Assembly (NCBI RefSeq): GCF_020907985.1
Contig: NZ_JAJJPA010000015.1
Location: forward strand, 62,001 to 126,000
Direction of reading: 5' to 3'
From: Kitasatospora humi
GTDB taxonomy: Bacteria; Actinomycetota; Actinomycetes; Streptomycetales; Streptomycetaceae
DNA: 64,000 bases
Below the pieces are notes generated by a model, which saw only the letters and a list, made by a program, of their open reading frames with translations, was not told the origin of the DNA and ran no database searches. Of this stretch, positions 1-7,367 are shown piece by piece. Made by a program: the position numbers and the translations under genes. Every line of letters begins with the position of its first letter. Position 1 is the stretch's first letter.

Positions 1-219
1 TACGTGTCCCGGATCCGCACCCCGGTCCTGATCCTGCACGGCGAGGAGGACACCAACGTGCCACTCGGCCAGGCGGTCCACTTCCATCGCGCCCTGCGCC
101 ACTTCGGCGTCGAGCAGGAGTTCGTCGTCTACCCCCGAGAGGGCCACGGGCTTCACGAGCGCGCCCATCAACTCGACGCCCTCCGGCGCATCCGCGCCTG
201 GTACGACCGCTGGCTGTGA
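1..219 (+). CDS. Prolyl oligopeptidase (S9)-family serine peptidase, C-terminal end (partial)
   Basis: Only the last 73 codons are present; the frame is open through base 1, so the gene begins outside the window. The fragment reads as the end of an alpha/beta-hydrolase fold. A strand TPVLILHGEEDTNVPLGQA carries the acidic triad residue region (D in GEEDTNVP), and a late histidine in the YPREGHGL turn would be the catalytic His. This HGEEDxxVP...EGH pattern is typical of S9 prolyl oligopeptidase/acylaminoacyl peptidases. The nucleophilic serine would lie upstream and cannot be checked. Substrate is unknown. It ends with TGA and is followed by a gene-poor stretch containing a decayed transposase. 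Confidence 0.8.
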   Translation, partial: YVSRIRTPVLILHGEEDTNVPLGQAVHFHRALRHFGVEQEFVVYPREGHGLHERAHQLDALRRIRAWYDRWL

Positions 220-299
220 ACCCGGGTGGGCAGGTGCGATCGACGAGTGGCGAAAGCCAGTCCTCCGGACTCCGCGGCCCGCCGCGGTCATGCTCACCA

Positions 300-545
300 G
301 CCTGCCGCGACCACAACCGCGTTCCGCCACCGCCGGAAGCGGTGGTGGGCGGTCGACCGGGCGCCGAACTCACGCGGCACCTCCGGCCGCCGCCCATCCG
401 CCTCGAAGTGCCGGATCACACCTTCGAACCGCAGCCGCAGCCGCCCGGATGCGAGCCGTACTCGCCGGCCGGCACCCACGGCTCAATGAACTCCCGTTCT
501 GCTGGCGGCAGTCGGGCTCGCGGCACGCGAAACGCCCACCGGATC
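300..545 (-). pseudogene. Remnant of an IS5-family-like transposase (frameshifted, truncated)
   Basis: This is the only recognisable content of the otherwise gene-less stretch 220-596. On the minus strand one frame reads PPAEREFIEPWVPAGEYG followed by SHP. The sequence then continues one frame over as GRLRLRFEGVIRHFEADGRR, followed by PEVPREFGARSTAHHRFRRW. Together these follow the usual N-terminal layout of IS5-type transposases: EW.FIEP.LP.GEYG, then RF.GV.WR, then the PxxFG..ST.H.RFRRWRDAG block. A one-base loss near base 450 explains the frame change, and homology stops near base 305, so no DDE catalytic domain remains. No terminal inverted repeats were found. The assignment comes from motif recognition by eye. 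Confidence 0.6.
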
Positions 546-596
546 AAGCCCCTTGCGAGGGCGAGGGCGCAGATCGATCACGGCTTGTTGCGCGCC

Positions 597-1889
597 CTAG
601 TGGATTGACTCCAACTCCGCCCGCTGGAGGATCAGATCGGCTTCCGCGGCGACCGGGGGCAGCCGTCGGGCCTGACGTGTCCTCAGGCCGAGGTGGATCA
701 GCACCGCGATCAACACCGGCGCGTAGGGGGCCGAGGGCAGCTGCCAGGACCAGGGCAGGCCCCGGCCGTCCTGGTTGGGCGCCAGCCACATGGCGTACGA
801 CAGGAAGGCCACCGACACCGCGGCGAGCAGGCACCGGGCCGGCCAGGTGCGGGCCTCGGCGGCGAGCAGGACCAGCAGCGGGACGCACCAGACGAAGTGA
901 TGGGTCCAGCTGATCGGCGAGATGAGCAGAGCGGCTACCGCGGTGGCCACCGCACCCCAGGCCTCGGCCCGGGGCAGCGCCGCCGCCGACCGGCCGGCCG
1001 CCACGGCCACGGCCAGGCCCAGCAGTCCGACCAGTGCTGCCACCACCATGACCGCGCTCCCGGGATGGTCGGTGTGCAGCAGCCGGGCCGCGACGCCGCG
1101 CAGCGACTGGTTGTCGACCAGCTGGACCTCGCCGACCCGCCGGGTGTCCCAGAGGTACCTCGTCCAGAAGCTGCCCGAGGCACCGGGCAGCGCCACCCAG
1201 CCGATCAGCGCGGCCGCCAGGAAGGTGCCGATCGAGACCGCCGCGGCCCGGACCTGACGGGTGAGCAGCAGGTAGACCACGAACAGCCCGGGAGTGATCT
1301 TGATGGCGGTGGCCAGCCCGATGCCGACGCCCTTGGGGGTGCGGGAGTCCGAGCGGGTCATGTCCCACAGGACCAGGCCGAGAACGGCAAGGTTGACCTG
1401 GCCGTACTGCAGGGTGGTGAAGACCGGCTCCAGCCAGACGCCGAAACCGGTCCCCAGGAGCACCGCGGCCGCGTGGTACCGCCGGCCGGACCAGCCCGCC
1501 AGCTTCACCGAGAGGTGGACGGCGACGGCCAGCAGGCCGATGTTGAGGAACATCACGATGATCCGCAGCGTCGCGGCCGGCACCCAGGCGCTCGGCGCGA
1601 AGAGCAGCGCCGCGAACGGCGGGTAGGTGGCGGCCAGGTTCCAGCCGGGCAGCCGCATCGCGTACAGGTCCTGGCCGTGCACCACGGCCGCGCCCTCGGC
1701 CCGGTAGACCAGCATGTCCACCATCGAGTGGTGCTGGTGGTACCGGAGCGCGGCGAACACCGCGAGGGACAGCAGCGACAGGACGGCGGCCGGCCAGACG
1801 GCCGACTGCACCGTACGGGGGATGGCGGGACCGTCGGACGTGTGACCCCGGCCCGGTTCGCCCCAGAATCGCCGATCACTCGCGTGCAC
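597..1889 (-). CDS. GT87 (DUF2029) polyprenyl-phosphate-sugar-dependent membrane glycosyltransferase
   Basis: This is a multi-pass membrane protein of about 430 residues. Many hydrophobic segments follow the first extracytoplasmic loop. That loop carries the DMLVYRAEGAAVVHGQDLY and TYPPFAALLFAP motifs typical of the GT87/DUF2029 family of mannosyl or arabinosyl transferases. Such enzymes transfer sugar from a polyprenyl-phosphate donor to lipoglycan or wall glycan on the outer face of the membrane. I chose the GTG at 1889 because a GGGGG run lies 8 bases upstream of it; an ATG at 1952 would add 21 residues with a poorer ribosome site. The C-terminus is charged and cytoplasmic-looking. A second GT87 gene lies at 58353-59738. 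The acceptor is unknown. Confidence 0.8.
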   Translation of the reverse strand: MHASDRRFWGEPGRGHTSDGPAIPRTVQSAVWPAAVLSLLSLAVFAALRYHQHHSMVDMLVYRAEGAAVVHGQDLYAMRLPGWNLAATYPPFAALLFAPSAWVPAATLRIIVMFLNIGLLAVAVHLSVKLAGWSGRRYHAAAVLLGTGFGVWLEPVFTTLQYGQVNLAVLGLVLWDMTRSDSRTPKGVGIGLATAIKITPGLFVVYLLLTRQVRAAAVSIGTFLAAALIGWVALPGASGSFWTRYLWDTRRVGEVQLVDNQSLRGVAARLLHTDHPGSAVMVVAALVGLLGLAVAVAAGRSAAALPRAEAWGAVATAVAALLISPISWTHHFVWCVPLLVLLAAEARTWPARCLLAAVSVAFLSYAMWLAPNQDGRGLPWSWQLPSAPYAPVLIAVLIHLGLRTRQARRLPPVAAEADLILQRAELESIH

Positions 1890-2204
1890 TGGGACGACCC
1901 CCTGTTGAGACAGCCCGGGCCATCCCTCGGCCCGGACGAGATCTGCCACCATATCCGACCCGTATGTGTGCAGCCTGTGAGGATGGATTCGTATGCGATC
2001 TTCATGGGCGCGAAACGGCGCTTCGTGATCGGTCCTCCGAAGACGGAAGAGGGCAGGTCGCGGCAGGGCCTCCGTCCACTCGGGGGGGAACGCAGGCCCT
2101 GCCGCGAGAGCGCCGCGAGACGGGGGCGGACTCTCAGGGGGTTGAGCGGGCGGCCATTGGTCGCGTCGGACGGTTACCAGCCCCGGCCGCCACTCGCGCA
2201 GCAC

Positions 2205-2237
2205 CGGTGCAGGTCGGCCAGTCGCCGACCTGCACCG
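2205..2237 (-). terminator. Stem-loop terminator after glnA
   Basis: Perfect 14-bp inverted repeat (CGGTGCAGGTCGGC and its complement) with a 5-base loop. It begins about 40 bases past the glnA stop. No U-tract follows, as is common for terminators in such GC-rich genomes. Confidence 0.7.
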
Positions 2238-2278
2238 ATCTGCTGGCCTTACCCGTATTTCCGCAGGTCGGAGACCCT

Positions 2279-3691
2279 TTACAGGTCGTAGTAGAGCTCG
2301 AACTCGTGCGGGTGCGGACGCAGCGCGATCGGGGCGATCTCGTTGGTGCGCTTGAAGTCGATCCAGGTCTCGATCAGGTCCGGGGTGAAGACGCCGCCGG
2401 CCAGCAGGTACTCGTGGTCGGCCTCCAGGGCCTCCAGCACCGCGGGGAGCGAGGACGGCACCTGCGGCACGCCGGCGTGCTCCTCGGGGGCCAGCTCGTA
2501 GAGGTCCTTGTCGACCGGCTGGAGCGGCTCGATCTTGTTCTTGATGCCGTCCAGGCCGGCCATCAGCATCGCGGAGAAGGCCAGGTAGGGGTTGGAGGAC
2601 GGGTCGGGCGCACGGAACTCGATGCGCTTGGCCTTGGCGTTGGAGCCGGTGATCGGGATGCGGATCGCCGCCGAGCGGTTGCGCTGCGAGTAGACGAGGT
2701 TGACCGGGGCCTCGAAGCCGGGCACCAGGCGGTGGTAGGAGTTCACCGAGGGGTTGGTGAAGGCCAGCAGTGAGGGGGCGTGCTTCAGCAGTCCGCCGAT
2801 GTAGTAGCGGGCGGTGTCGGACAGGCCCGCGTAGCCCTGCTCGTCGTAGAAGAGCGGCGCGCCCTCGGCCCAGAGCGACTGGTGCACGTGCATGCCGGAG
2901 CCGTTGTCCCCGAAGATCGGCTTCGGCATGAAGGTGGCCGTCTTGCCGTTGCGCCAGGCCACGTTCTTGATGATGTACTTGAACAGCATCAGGTCGTCGG
3001 CGGCGTGCAGCAGGGTGTTGAAGCGGTAGTTGATCTCCGCCTGGCCGGCCGTGCCGACCTCGTGGTGCTGGCGCTCGACCTGCAAGCCGGCCTTGGCCAG
3101 CTCCAGGGACATCTCGGCGCGCAGGTCGGCGAAGTGGTCGACCGGCGGGGTGGGGAAGTAGCCGCCCTTGTACTTGACCTTGTAGCCGCGCACGTCGCCC
3201 TCGGTGGAGCCGGTGTTCCAGGCGCCGGCCTCCGAGTCGATGTGGTAGTACGAGGCGTTGGCGCTGGTGTCGAAGCGCACCGAGTCGAACACGTAGAACT
3301 CGGCCTCGGGACCGAAGAAGGCGGTGTCGGCGATGCCGGAGGAGGCCAGGTAGGCCTCGGCCTTCTTGGCGATGTTGCGCGGGTCGCGGCTGTAGGCCTC
3401 GCCGGTGATCGGGTCCTGGATGAAGAAGTTGATGTTGAGGTGCTTCTCGCCCCGGAACGGGTCCAGTCTGGCGGTGGCCAGGTCGGGCACCAGGGCCATG
3501 TCCGACTCGTGGATCGCCTGGAACCCGCGGATCGACGAGCCGTCGAACATCAGCGTCTCGTCGGGATCGAAGGTGGCTGCCGGGACTGCGAAGTGCTGCA
3601 TGACGCCAGGCAGGTCGCAGAACCGCACGTCGACGAACTTGACGTCGTTCTCCGCGATGAACTGCTTGACCTCGTCCGCGTTCTTGAACAT
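2279..3691 (-). CDS. glnA: Type I (GSI-beta) glutamine synthetase
   Basis: ATP-dependent condensation of glutamate and ammonia to glutamine in the cytoplasm; forms a dodecamer. The product is 470 residues, the normal GSI length. It starts MFKNADEVKQFIAEN, the usual actinobacterial N-terminus. The start ATG has GGAG upstream. Visible hallmarks are DLPGVMQHF, the FDGSSIRGF latch, the PEAEFYVFD glutamate/metal motif, KPIFGDNGSGMH(V)HQS at the ATP site, and NRSAAIRIP. Tyr398 in KDLYELAPEE matches the adenylylation site, so GlnE-type covalent control is expected. It is transcribed alone, with a double GlnR box upstream and a terminator downstream. A second, unrelated GSII enzyme is usual in streptomycetes but is not in this window. 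Confidence 0.98.
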   Translation of the reverse strand: MFKNADEVKQFIAENDVKFVDVRFCDLPGVMQHFAVPAATFDPDETLMFDGSSIRGFQAIHESDMALVPDLATARLDPFRGEKHLNINFFIQDPITGEAYSRDPRNIAKKAEAYLASSGIADTAFFGPEAEFYVFDSVRFDTSANASYYHIDSEAGAWNTGSTEGDVRGYKVKYKGGYFPTPPVDHFADLRAEMSLELAKAGLQVERQHHEVGTAGQAEINYRFNTLLHAADDLMLFKYIIKNVAWRNGKTATFMPKPIFGDNGSGMHVHQSLWAEGAPLFYDEQGYAGLSDTARYYIGGLLKHAPSLLAFTNPSVNSYHRLVPGFEAPVNLVYSQRNRSAAIRIPITGSNAKAKRIEFRAPDPSSNPYLAFSAMLMAGLDGIKNKIEPLQPVDKDLYELAPEEHAGVPQVPSSLPAVLEALEADHEYLLAGGVFTPDLIETWIDFKRTNEIAPIALRPHPHEFELYYDL

Positions 3692-3764
3692 CGGAGTCTC
3701 CTCTACCCGTCCGTCGGCCGGCCGTCCCAACCGTTTCGGGGTGGGCTCACGATAGGAACAGGCC

Positions 3765-3802
3765 GTTTCCCCGTGGTGACTCATTCGTTTCCCCCATGTT
3801 AA
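3765..3802 (-). promoter_or_regulatory. Double GlnR box in the glnA promoter
   Basis: Read on the minus strand: TTAAC-n6-GAAAC-n6-GTCAC-n6-GAAAC. This matches the Streptomyces GlnR consensus gTnAC-n6-GaAAC twice in tandem, with the spacers exactly six bases. A possible -10 hexamer TATCGT lies at 3749-3754 with no good -35, which fits an activator-dependent promoter. GlnR is the known nitrogen regulator of glnA in streptomycetes; its use here is inferred from the match. Confidence 0.88.
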
Positions 3803-3973
3803 GCAGCCTCCTCGGGACGGATGGCAAAGCCGGGCGGGTCGGGGCAAATCGCTTCCCGGACGGGAACCTCCCCGCCGAATGGACTAGACCAGTAGTGGCG
3901 GTCGCTGGACGGGGATTCACTCGCAGGGGGAGTCGCCGCCGGTGCGCCCGGTGCGCCCGGTTACTGTGGATCC

Positions 3974-4441
3974 GTGGACAGCAGAGAAGCACTGGGATCG
4001 TGGCTGGAGGGCCCCAAGGCCGCAGCCGAGCGCATGGGGGCCGACTTCGGCTACCGCGGTGAGCGGCTGGGCCGCCCGCAGACCGGTCCCGGAGCGGTGG
4101 CCGGGCCGGGCCGGCGGATCGGCGCGCTGTTCGTCGACGGCTGGATCGCCAACATCATCTCCCTGGGCCTGCTCGCCCACGGCGACCTCGCCAAGGCCAA
4201 CATCTACGGGCTGCCGGTCTTCTTCGCCGTCAACGCGATCCTGCTGGCGACCGCCGGCACGACCTTCGGCAAGCGGCTCTTCGGACTGCGGCTGGTCCGG
4301 CTGGACGGCAGCCGGGCGACCATCCCGCAGGTGCTGCTGCGCACCTTCCTGCTCTGCCTCGTGGTGCCGGCGCTGATCTGGGACCGGGACCAGCGCGGGC
4401 TGCACGACAAGGCGGTCGGCACCGTCGAGGTCCGGATCTGA
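3974..4441 (+). CDS. RDD-family integral membrane protein
   Basis: A 155-residue protein with a polar N-terminus of about 45 residues. An RDD-type core follows: PGRRIGALFVDG, a hydrophobic segment IISLGLLAHG, then VFFAVNAILLAT, GTTFGKRLFGLRLVRLDG, IPQVLLRTFLLCLVVPALIW, and a terminal DRDQRGLHDKAVGTV. The paired R-D and the LHDKA..T signature are characteristic of the family, whose role is mostly unknown (some members act in ion transport). The GTG start at 3974 gives the shortest plausible N-terminus. It is divergent from glnA and convergent with the DUF4191 gene, with which it shares a terminator. Confidence 0.9.
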   Translation: MDSREALGSWLEGPKAAAERMGADFGYRGERLGRPQTGPGAVAGPGRRIGALFVDGWIANIISLGLLAHGDLAKANIYGLPVFFAVNAILLATAGTTFGKRLFGLRLVRLDGSRATIPQVLLRTFLLCLVVPALIWDRDQRGLHDKAVGTVEVRI

Positions 4442-4458
4442 GTCCTCGGAATCCTCGA

Positions 4459-4520
4459 GGACGGAACGCGTGAGAGGGGCCCTGCCGCCGGCGGCAGGGC
4501 CCCTCTCACGCGTTCCGTCC
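4459..4520. terminator. Large bidirectional terminator (31-bp perfect arms)
   Basis: Bases 4459-4489 are the exact reverse complement of 4490-4520, so this is a 62-bp palindrome with no unpaired centre. It sits between the convergent RDD gene (stop at 4441) and DUF4191 gene (stop at 4535) and would form the same hairpin in both transcripts. Confidence 0.9.
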
Positions 4521-4534
4521 GTGTCCGACCGGCC

Positions 4535-5224
4535 TCAGCGGGCCTGGCCGCCCTTGGGCATCCGGGCGCCCTTGGGCATCGGGCCCTTGGGGATCGGCGC
4601 CCGGGAGAGCAGGTCACCCAGCGCGCGCAGCCGGTCGTTGGTCTCGGTCACCTTGGCCCCGGTGATGGCCCGCGGCAGCCGCATCAGGGTGATCTGCAGC
4701 TTCTTCAGCGGCACCTCGCCCTCGCCGTTGCCGACCATGATGTCGTGCACCGGCACGTCGGAGACCACGCGGGCCATCTTCTTCTTCTCGGCGGCGAGCA
4801 GCGGGCGGACCCGGTTCGGGTTGCCCTCGCCGATCAGCGCGATGCCGGCCCGGCCGACCGCGCGGTAGACCGCGTCCTGGTTGCGGGTGACCGCGACCGG
4901 GGTGGGGTTGGCGCTCCAGCCGCGCCGCATGTTGTTCAACACCGCCGCGACGGCGCCCGGCTGGCCCTCCATCTGGCCGAACGCGGACCGCTCGGCCCGG
5001 CGGCCGAAGACGATCGCGACGGCCAGGACGGCCACGATGAAGCCCAGGATCCCCAGGTAGATCGGGTGGCCGATCAGGAAGCCGATGGCGAGGAACACGC
5101 CGAACGTCAGGAGGCCGATGCCCCCGAGGATCAGGCCGATCTTGGTGTCGACCTGCTTGGTCATGATGTACGCCTGGCGGATCTGTGCGAGCCGCCCAGG
5201 AGTGTCGGATTTTTCCCTCGCCAT
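4535..5224 (-). CDS. DUF4191 membrane protein
   Basis: A 229-residue conserved actinobacterial protein of unknown function. It begins MAREKSDTPGRLAQIRQAY, matching the usual start of this family. Two adjacent hydrophobic segments (about residues 30-77, IGLILGGIGLLTFGVFLAIG and ILGFIVAVLAVAIVFG) are followed by GRRAERSAFGQMEGQPGA and a soluble, basic C-terminal domain. That domain ends in a proline/glycine/lysine-rich repeat (PKGPMPKGARMPKGG). It lies directly downstream of lipA on the same strand, although a hairpin between them suggests mostly separate transcription. An upstream ATG (5233) is possible, but family start position favours 5224. Confidence 0.88.
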   Translation of the reverse strand: MAREKSDTPGRLAQIRQAYIMTKQVDTKIGLILGGIGLLTFGVFLAIGFLIGHPIYLGILGFIVAVLAVAIVFGRRAERSAFGQMEGQPGAVAAVLNNMRRGWSANPTPVAVTRNQDAVYRAVGRAGIALIGEGNPNRVRPLLAAEKKKMARVVSDVPVHDIMVGNGEGEVPLKKLQITLMRLPRAITGAKVTETNDRLRALGDLLSRAPIPKGPMPKGARMPKGGQAR

Positions 5225-5326
5225 GAGGGTCATGGTACGTGGCGCGACCTGCGGACAACGAAGCCCGGTCCCGATTCGGGTCGAACCGTGATCCGACGGC
5301 CCGCGTCGCACGCCCCCGGCACAGCC

Positions 5327-5360
5327 GCGGGGCCCGGTCGTTCGCACGACCGGGCCCCGC
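5327..5360 (-). terminator. Terminator after lipA
   Basis: Perfect 15-bp GC-rich stem with loop TCGC, starting 6 bases beyond the lipA stop codon. Confidence 0.8.
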
Positions 5361-5366
5361 CGACTG

Positions 5367-6320
5367 TCAGGCCTCCGCGGCCGAGCGCCGCTCCAGCGCC
5401 TGCCGGTAGAGCCGGCCGGCCCGGTAGGAGGAGCGCACCAGCGGGCCGGACATCACCCCGGCGAAGCCCAGCTCCTCGGCCTCCTCCTGCAGCTCCACGA
5501 ACTCCTGCGGCTTGACCCAGCGCTCCACCGGGTGGTGGCGCAGCGACGGGCGCAGGTACTGGGTGATGGTGATCAGCTCGCAGCCGGCGCCCACCAGGTC
5601 GGCCAGCGCCTGGCTGACCTCCTCGCGGGTCTCGCCCATGCCCAGGATCAGGTTGGACTTGGTCACCAGGCCGGCCGCCCGGGCCTGGGTGATGACGTCC
5701 AGCGAGCGCTCGTAGCGGAACGCCGGGCGGATCCGCTTGAAGATCCGCGGCACCGTCTCGACGTTGTGCGCCAGCACCTCGGGGCGGGACGAGAAGACCT
5801 CGGCCAGCTGCTCAGGCACCGCGTTGAAGTCGGGGATCAGCAGCTCGACGCCGGTGCGGCCGGCCGCGCGCTCCGCGGTCATCGCGTGCACCTGGCGGAC
5901 CGTTTCGGCGTACAGCCAGGCGCCGCCGTCCTCCAGGTCGTCGCGGGCCACGCCGGTGATGGTCGCGTAGTTCAAGTCCATGGTGACGATGGACTCGGCG
6001 ACCCGGCGCGGCTCGTCGCGGTCGAACTCGGCGGGCTTGCCGGTGTCGATCTGGCAGAAGTCACAGCGCCGGGTGCACTGGTCGCCGCCGATCAGGAAGG
6101 TCGCCTCGCGGTCCTCCCAGCACTCGAAGATGTTGGGGCAGCCGGCCTCCTGGCAGACCGTGTGCAGCCCTTCCTTCTTCACCAGCGAGTGCAGTGCGTT
6201 GTACTCCGGGCCCATCTTGGCCCGGGTCTTGATCCACTCCGGCTTCCGCTCGATGGGGGTCTCGCTGTTGCGGACCTCCAGGCGGAGAAGCTTCCTGCCG
6301 TCGGGTGCGACAGCGGACAC
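5367..6320 (-). CDS. lipA: Lipoyl synthase (radical SAM)
   Basis: Inserts two sulfurs into octanoyl groups on lipoyl domains. The protein is 317 residues. Both iron-sulfur cluster motifs are visible: the auxiliary cluster C56-x4-C61-x5-C67 (CQEAGCPNIFEC) and the radical-SAM C82-x3-C86-x2-C89 (CTRRCDFC). The terminal RSSY element, whose serine ligates the auxiliary cluster, is at the C-terminus. GTG start at 6320. It lies just downstream of lipB on the same strand, so octanoyl transfer and sulfur insertion are encoded side by side. The likely targets, the lipoyl domains of the E2 at 15940-17754, are about 10 kb away. Confidence 0.97.
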   Translation of the reverse strand: MSAVAPDGRKLLRLEVRNSETPIERKPEWIKTRAKMGPEYNALHSLVKKEGLHTVCQEAGCPNIFECWEDREATFLIGGDQCTRRCDFCQIDTGKPAEFDRDEPRRVAESIVTMDLNYATITGVARDDLEDGGAWLYAETVRQVHAMTAERAAGRTGVELLIPDFNAVPEQLAEVFSSRPEVLAHNVETVPRIFKRIRPAFRYERSLDVITQARAAGLVTKSNLILGMGETREEVSQALADLVGAGCELITITQYLRPSLRHHPVERWVKPQEFVELQEEAEELGFAGVMSGPLVRSSYRAGRLYRQALERRSAAEA

Positions 6321-6494
6321 GTGCGGCTCCTAGAAGTAGACGGGAGTACCCCCAGGGTACGCCTGTGCTTGTACGGTCGGCATCGGGCCGTTGCCCGGCA
6401 AACGCAGGGCAACACCGCTACCCGTGGGTAGATTCCCGGGCGCGCCCTGCGGATCGCGCCCAGGCCGGCCCGGGCCGTTCGGCGCCGGCCGGGC

Positions 6495-7289
6495 TCAGCG
6501 GGCGGCCGGCTCGGGCAGTTCGGCGAGCACCTCGGCGAGGCGCCGCTCCACCGCCGGGATCACCTCGGGCACCGGCACGTCCCGGCTCAGCTCGGAGCTG
6601 AGCGAGGCCACCCCCGCGTCCCGGATGCCGCACGGGATGATCCGGTCGAACCAGGTCATGTCGGGGTTGCAGTTGAGCGCGAAGCCGTGCATCGTCACGC
6701 CGCGCGCCACCCGGACGCCGATCGCGGCCAGCTTGCGGTCGTCGCCGCGCTGCCCCGCGTTGGACGGCGCGTACTCCGGGCCGGCCAGCCGCGGGTCGAT
6801 GCCCAGCGGCAGGCCCATCCGCAGGGTCAGCTTGCCGATGTCCAGCACCTGCGCCGGGTCCACCTGGACGCCCGGCAGCTCGTCACCGAGCACCCAGACC
6901 CCGCTGCGGCCCTCCACCCGGGTGGTGGTCACGGCGAAGTCGGTGCAGGCCCGGATCAGCGCCTCCTCCAGCCGGCGCACATAGGCCACCACGTCCATCG
7001 GCTCGGGCAGCTTGACGATCGGGTAGCCGACCAGCTGGCCCGGGCCGTGCCAGGTGCCCTCGCCGCCGCGGTTCACCTGGACCACCGGGGTGTCGTCCAG
7101 CGGCAGGTCCTCCGGCTTGGTGCGCTTGCCGGCCGTGAACACCGGCGGGTGCTGGAGCAGTAGCACGGTGTCGGGGATCTCGTCGGCGAGCCGCAGGGCG
7201 TGCAGCCGCTGCTGCTCCTCCCACGCCTCCTGGTACGGGACCAGCTCCTCGCCGTTGCCCAGCCGGACGAACCGCACGTTCTCGCTCAC
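6495..7289 (-). CDS. lipB: Lipoyl(octanoyl) transferase
   Basis: Moves octanoate from acyl carrier protein to lipoyl domains, providing the substrate for LipA. The product has 264 residues. RGGEGTWHGPGQLVGYP forms the substrate pocket. The catalytic pair is Lys186 (DDRKLAAIG) and Cys220 (IIPCGI), with the same 34-residue spacing as in M. tuberculosis LipB. Compared with that enzyme there are roughly 44 extra residues before the lysine, as usual in streptomycetes. Of two adjacent GTG codons I chose 7289, because GGAG is then 5 bases away; the one at 7292 would be too close. lipA follows after about 175 bases. Confidence 0.96.
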   Translation of the reverse strand: MSENVRFVRLGNGEELVPYQEAWEEQQRLHALRLADEIPDTVLLLQHPPVFTAGKRTKPEDLPLDDTPVVQVNRGGEGTWHGPGQLVGYPIVKLPEPMDVVAYVRRLEEALIRACTDFAVTTTRVEGRSGVWVLGDELPGVQVDPAQVLDIGKLTLRMGLPLGIDPRLAGPEYAPSNAGQRGDDRKLAAIGVRVARGVTMHGFALNCNPDMTWFDRIIPCGIRDAGVASLSSELSRDVPVPEVIPAVERRLAEVLAELPEPAAR

Positions 7290-7367
7290 CACTGCTCCTA
7301 GCCCAGACGACGCGAGCGAGCGCGGCCCCCGGCCGACCCGCCAACCTCGCCACTGTACGCCTGCCGG

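Noticed and set aside
216..608. Open frame of 130 codons on the plus strand after the peptidase
   Set aside because: The product is Pro/Arg/Ser-rich and unlike a folded protein; the minus strand of the same segment shows transposase motifs instead.
693..2291. Long plus-strand open frame opposite the first GT87 gene
   Set aside because: Low-complexity Arg/Gly/Gln translation without hydrophobic core; the minus strand encodes an obvious polytopic membrane protein.
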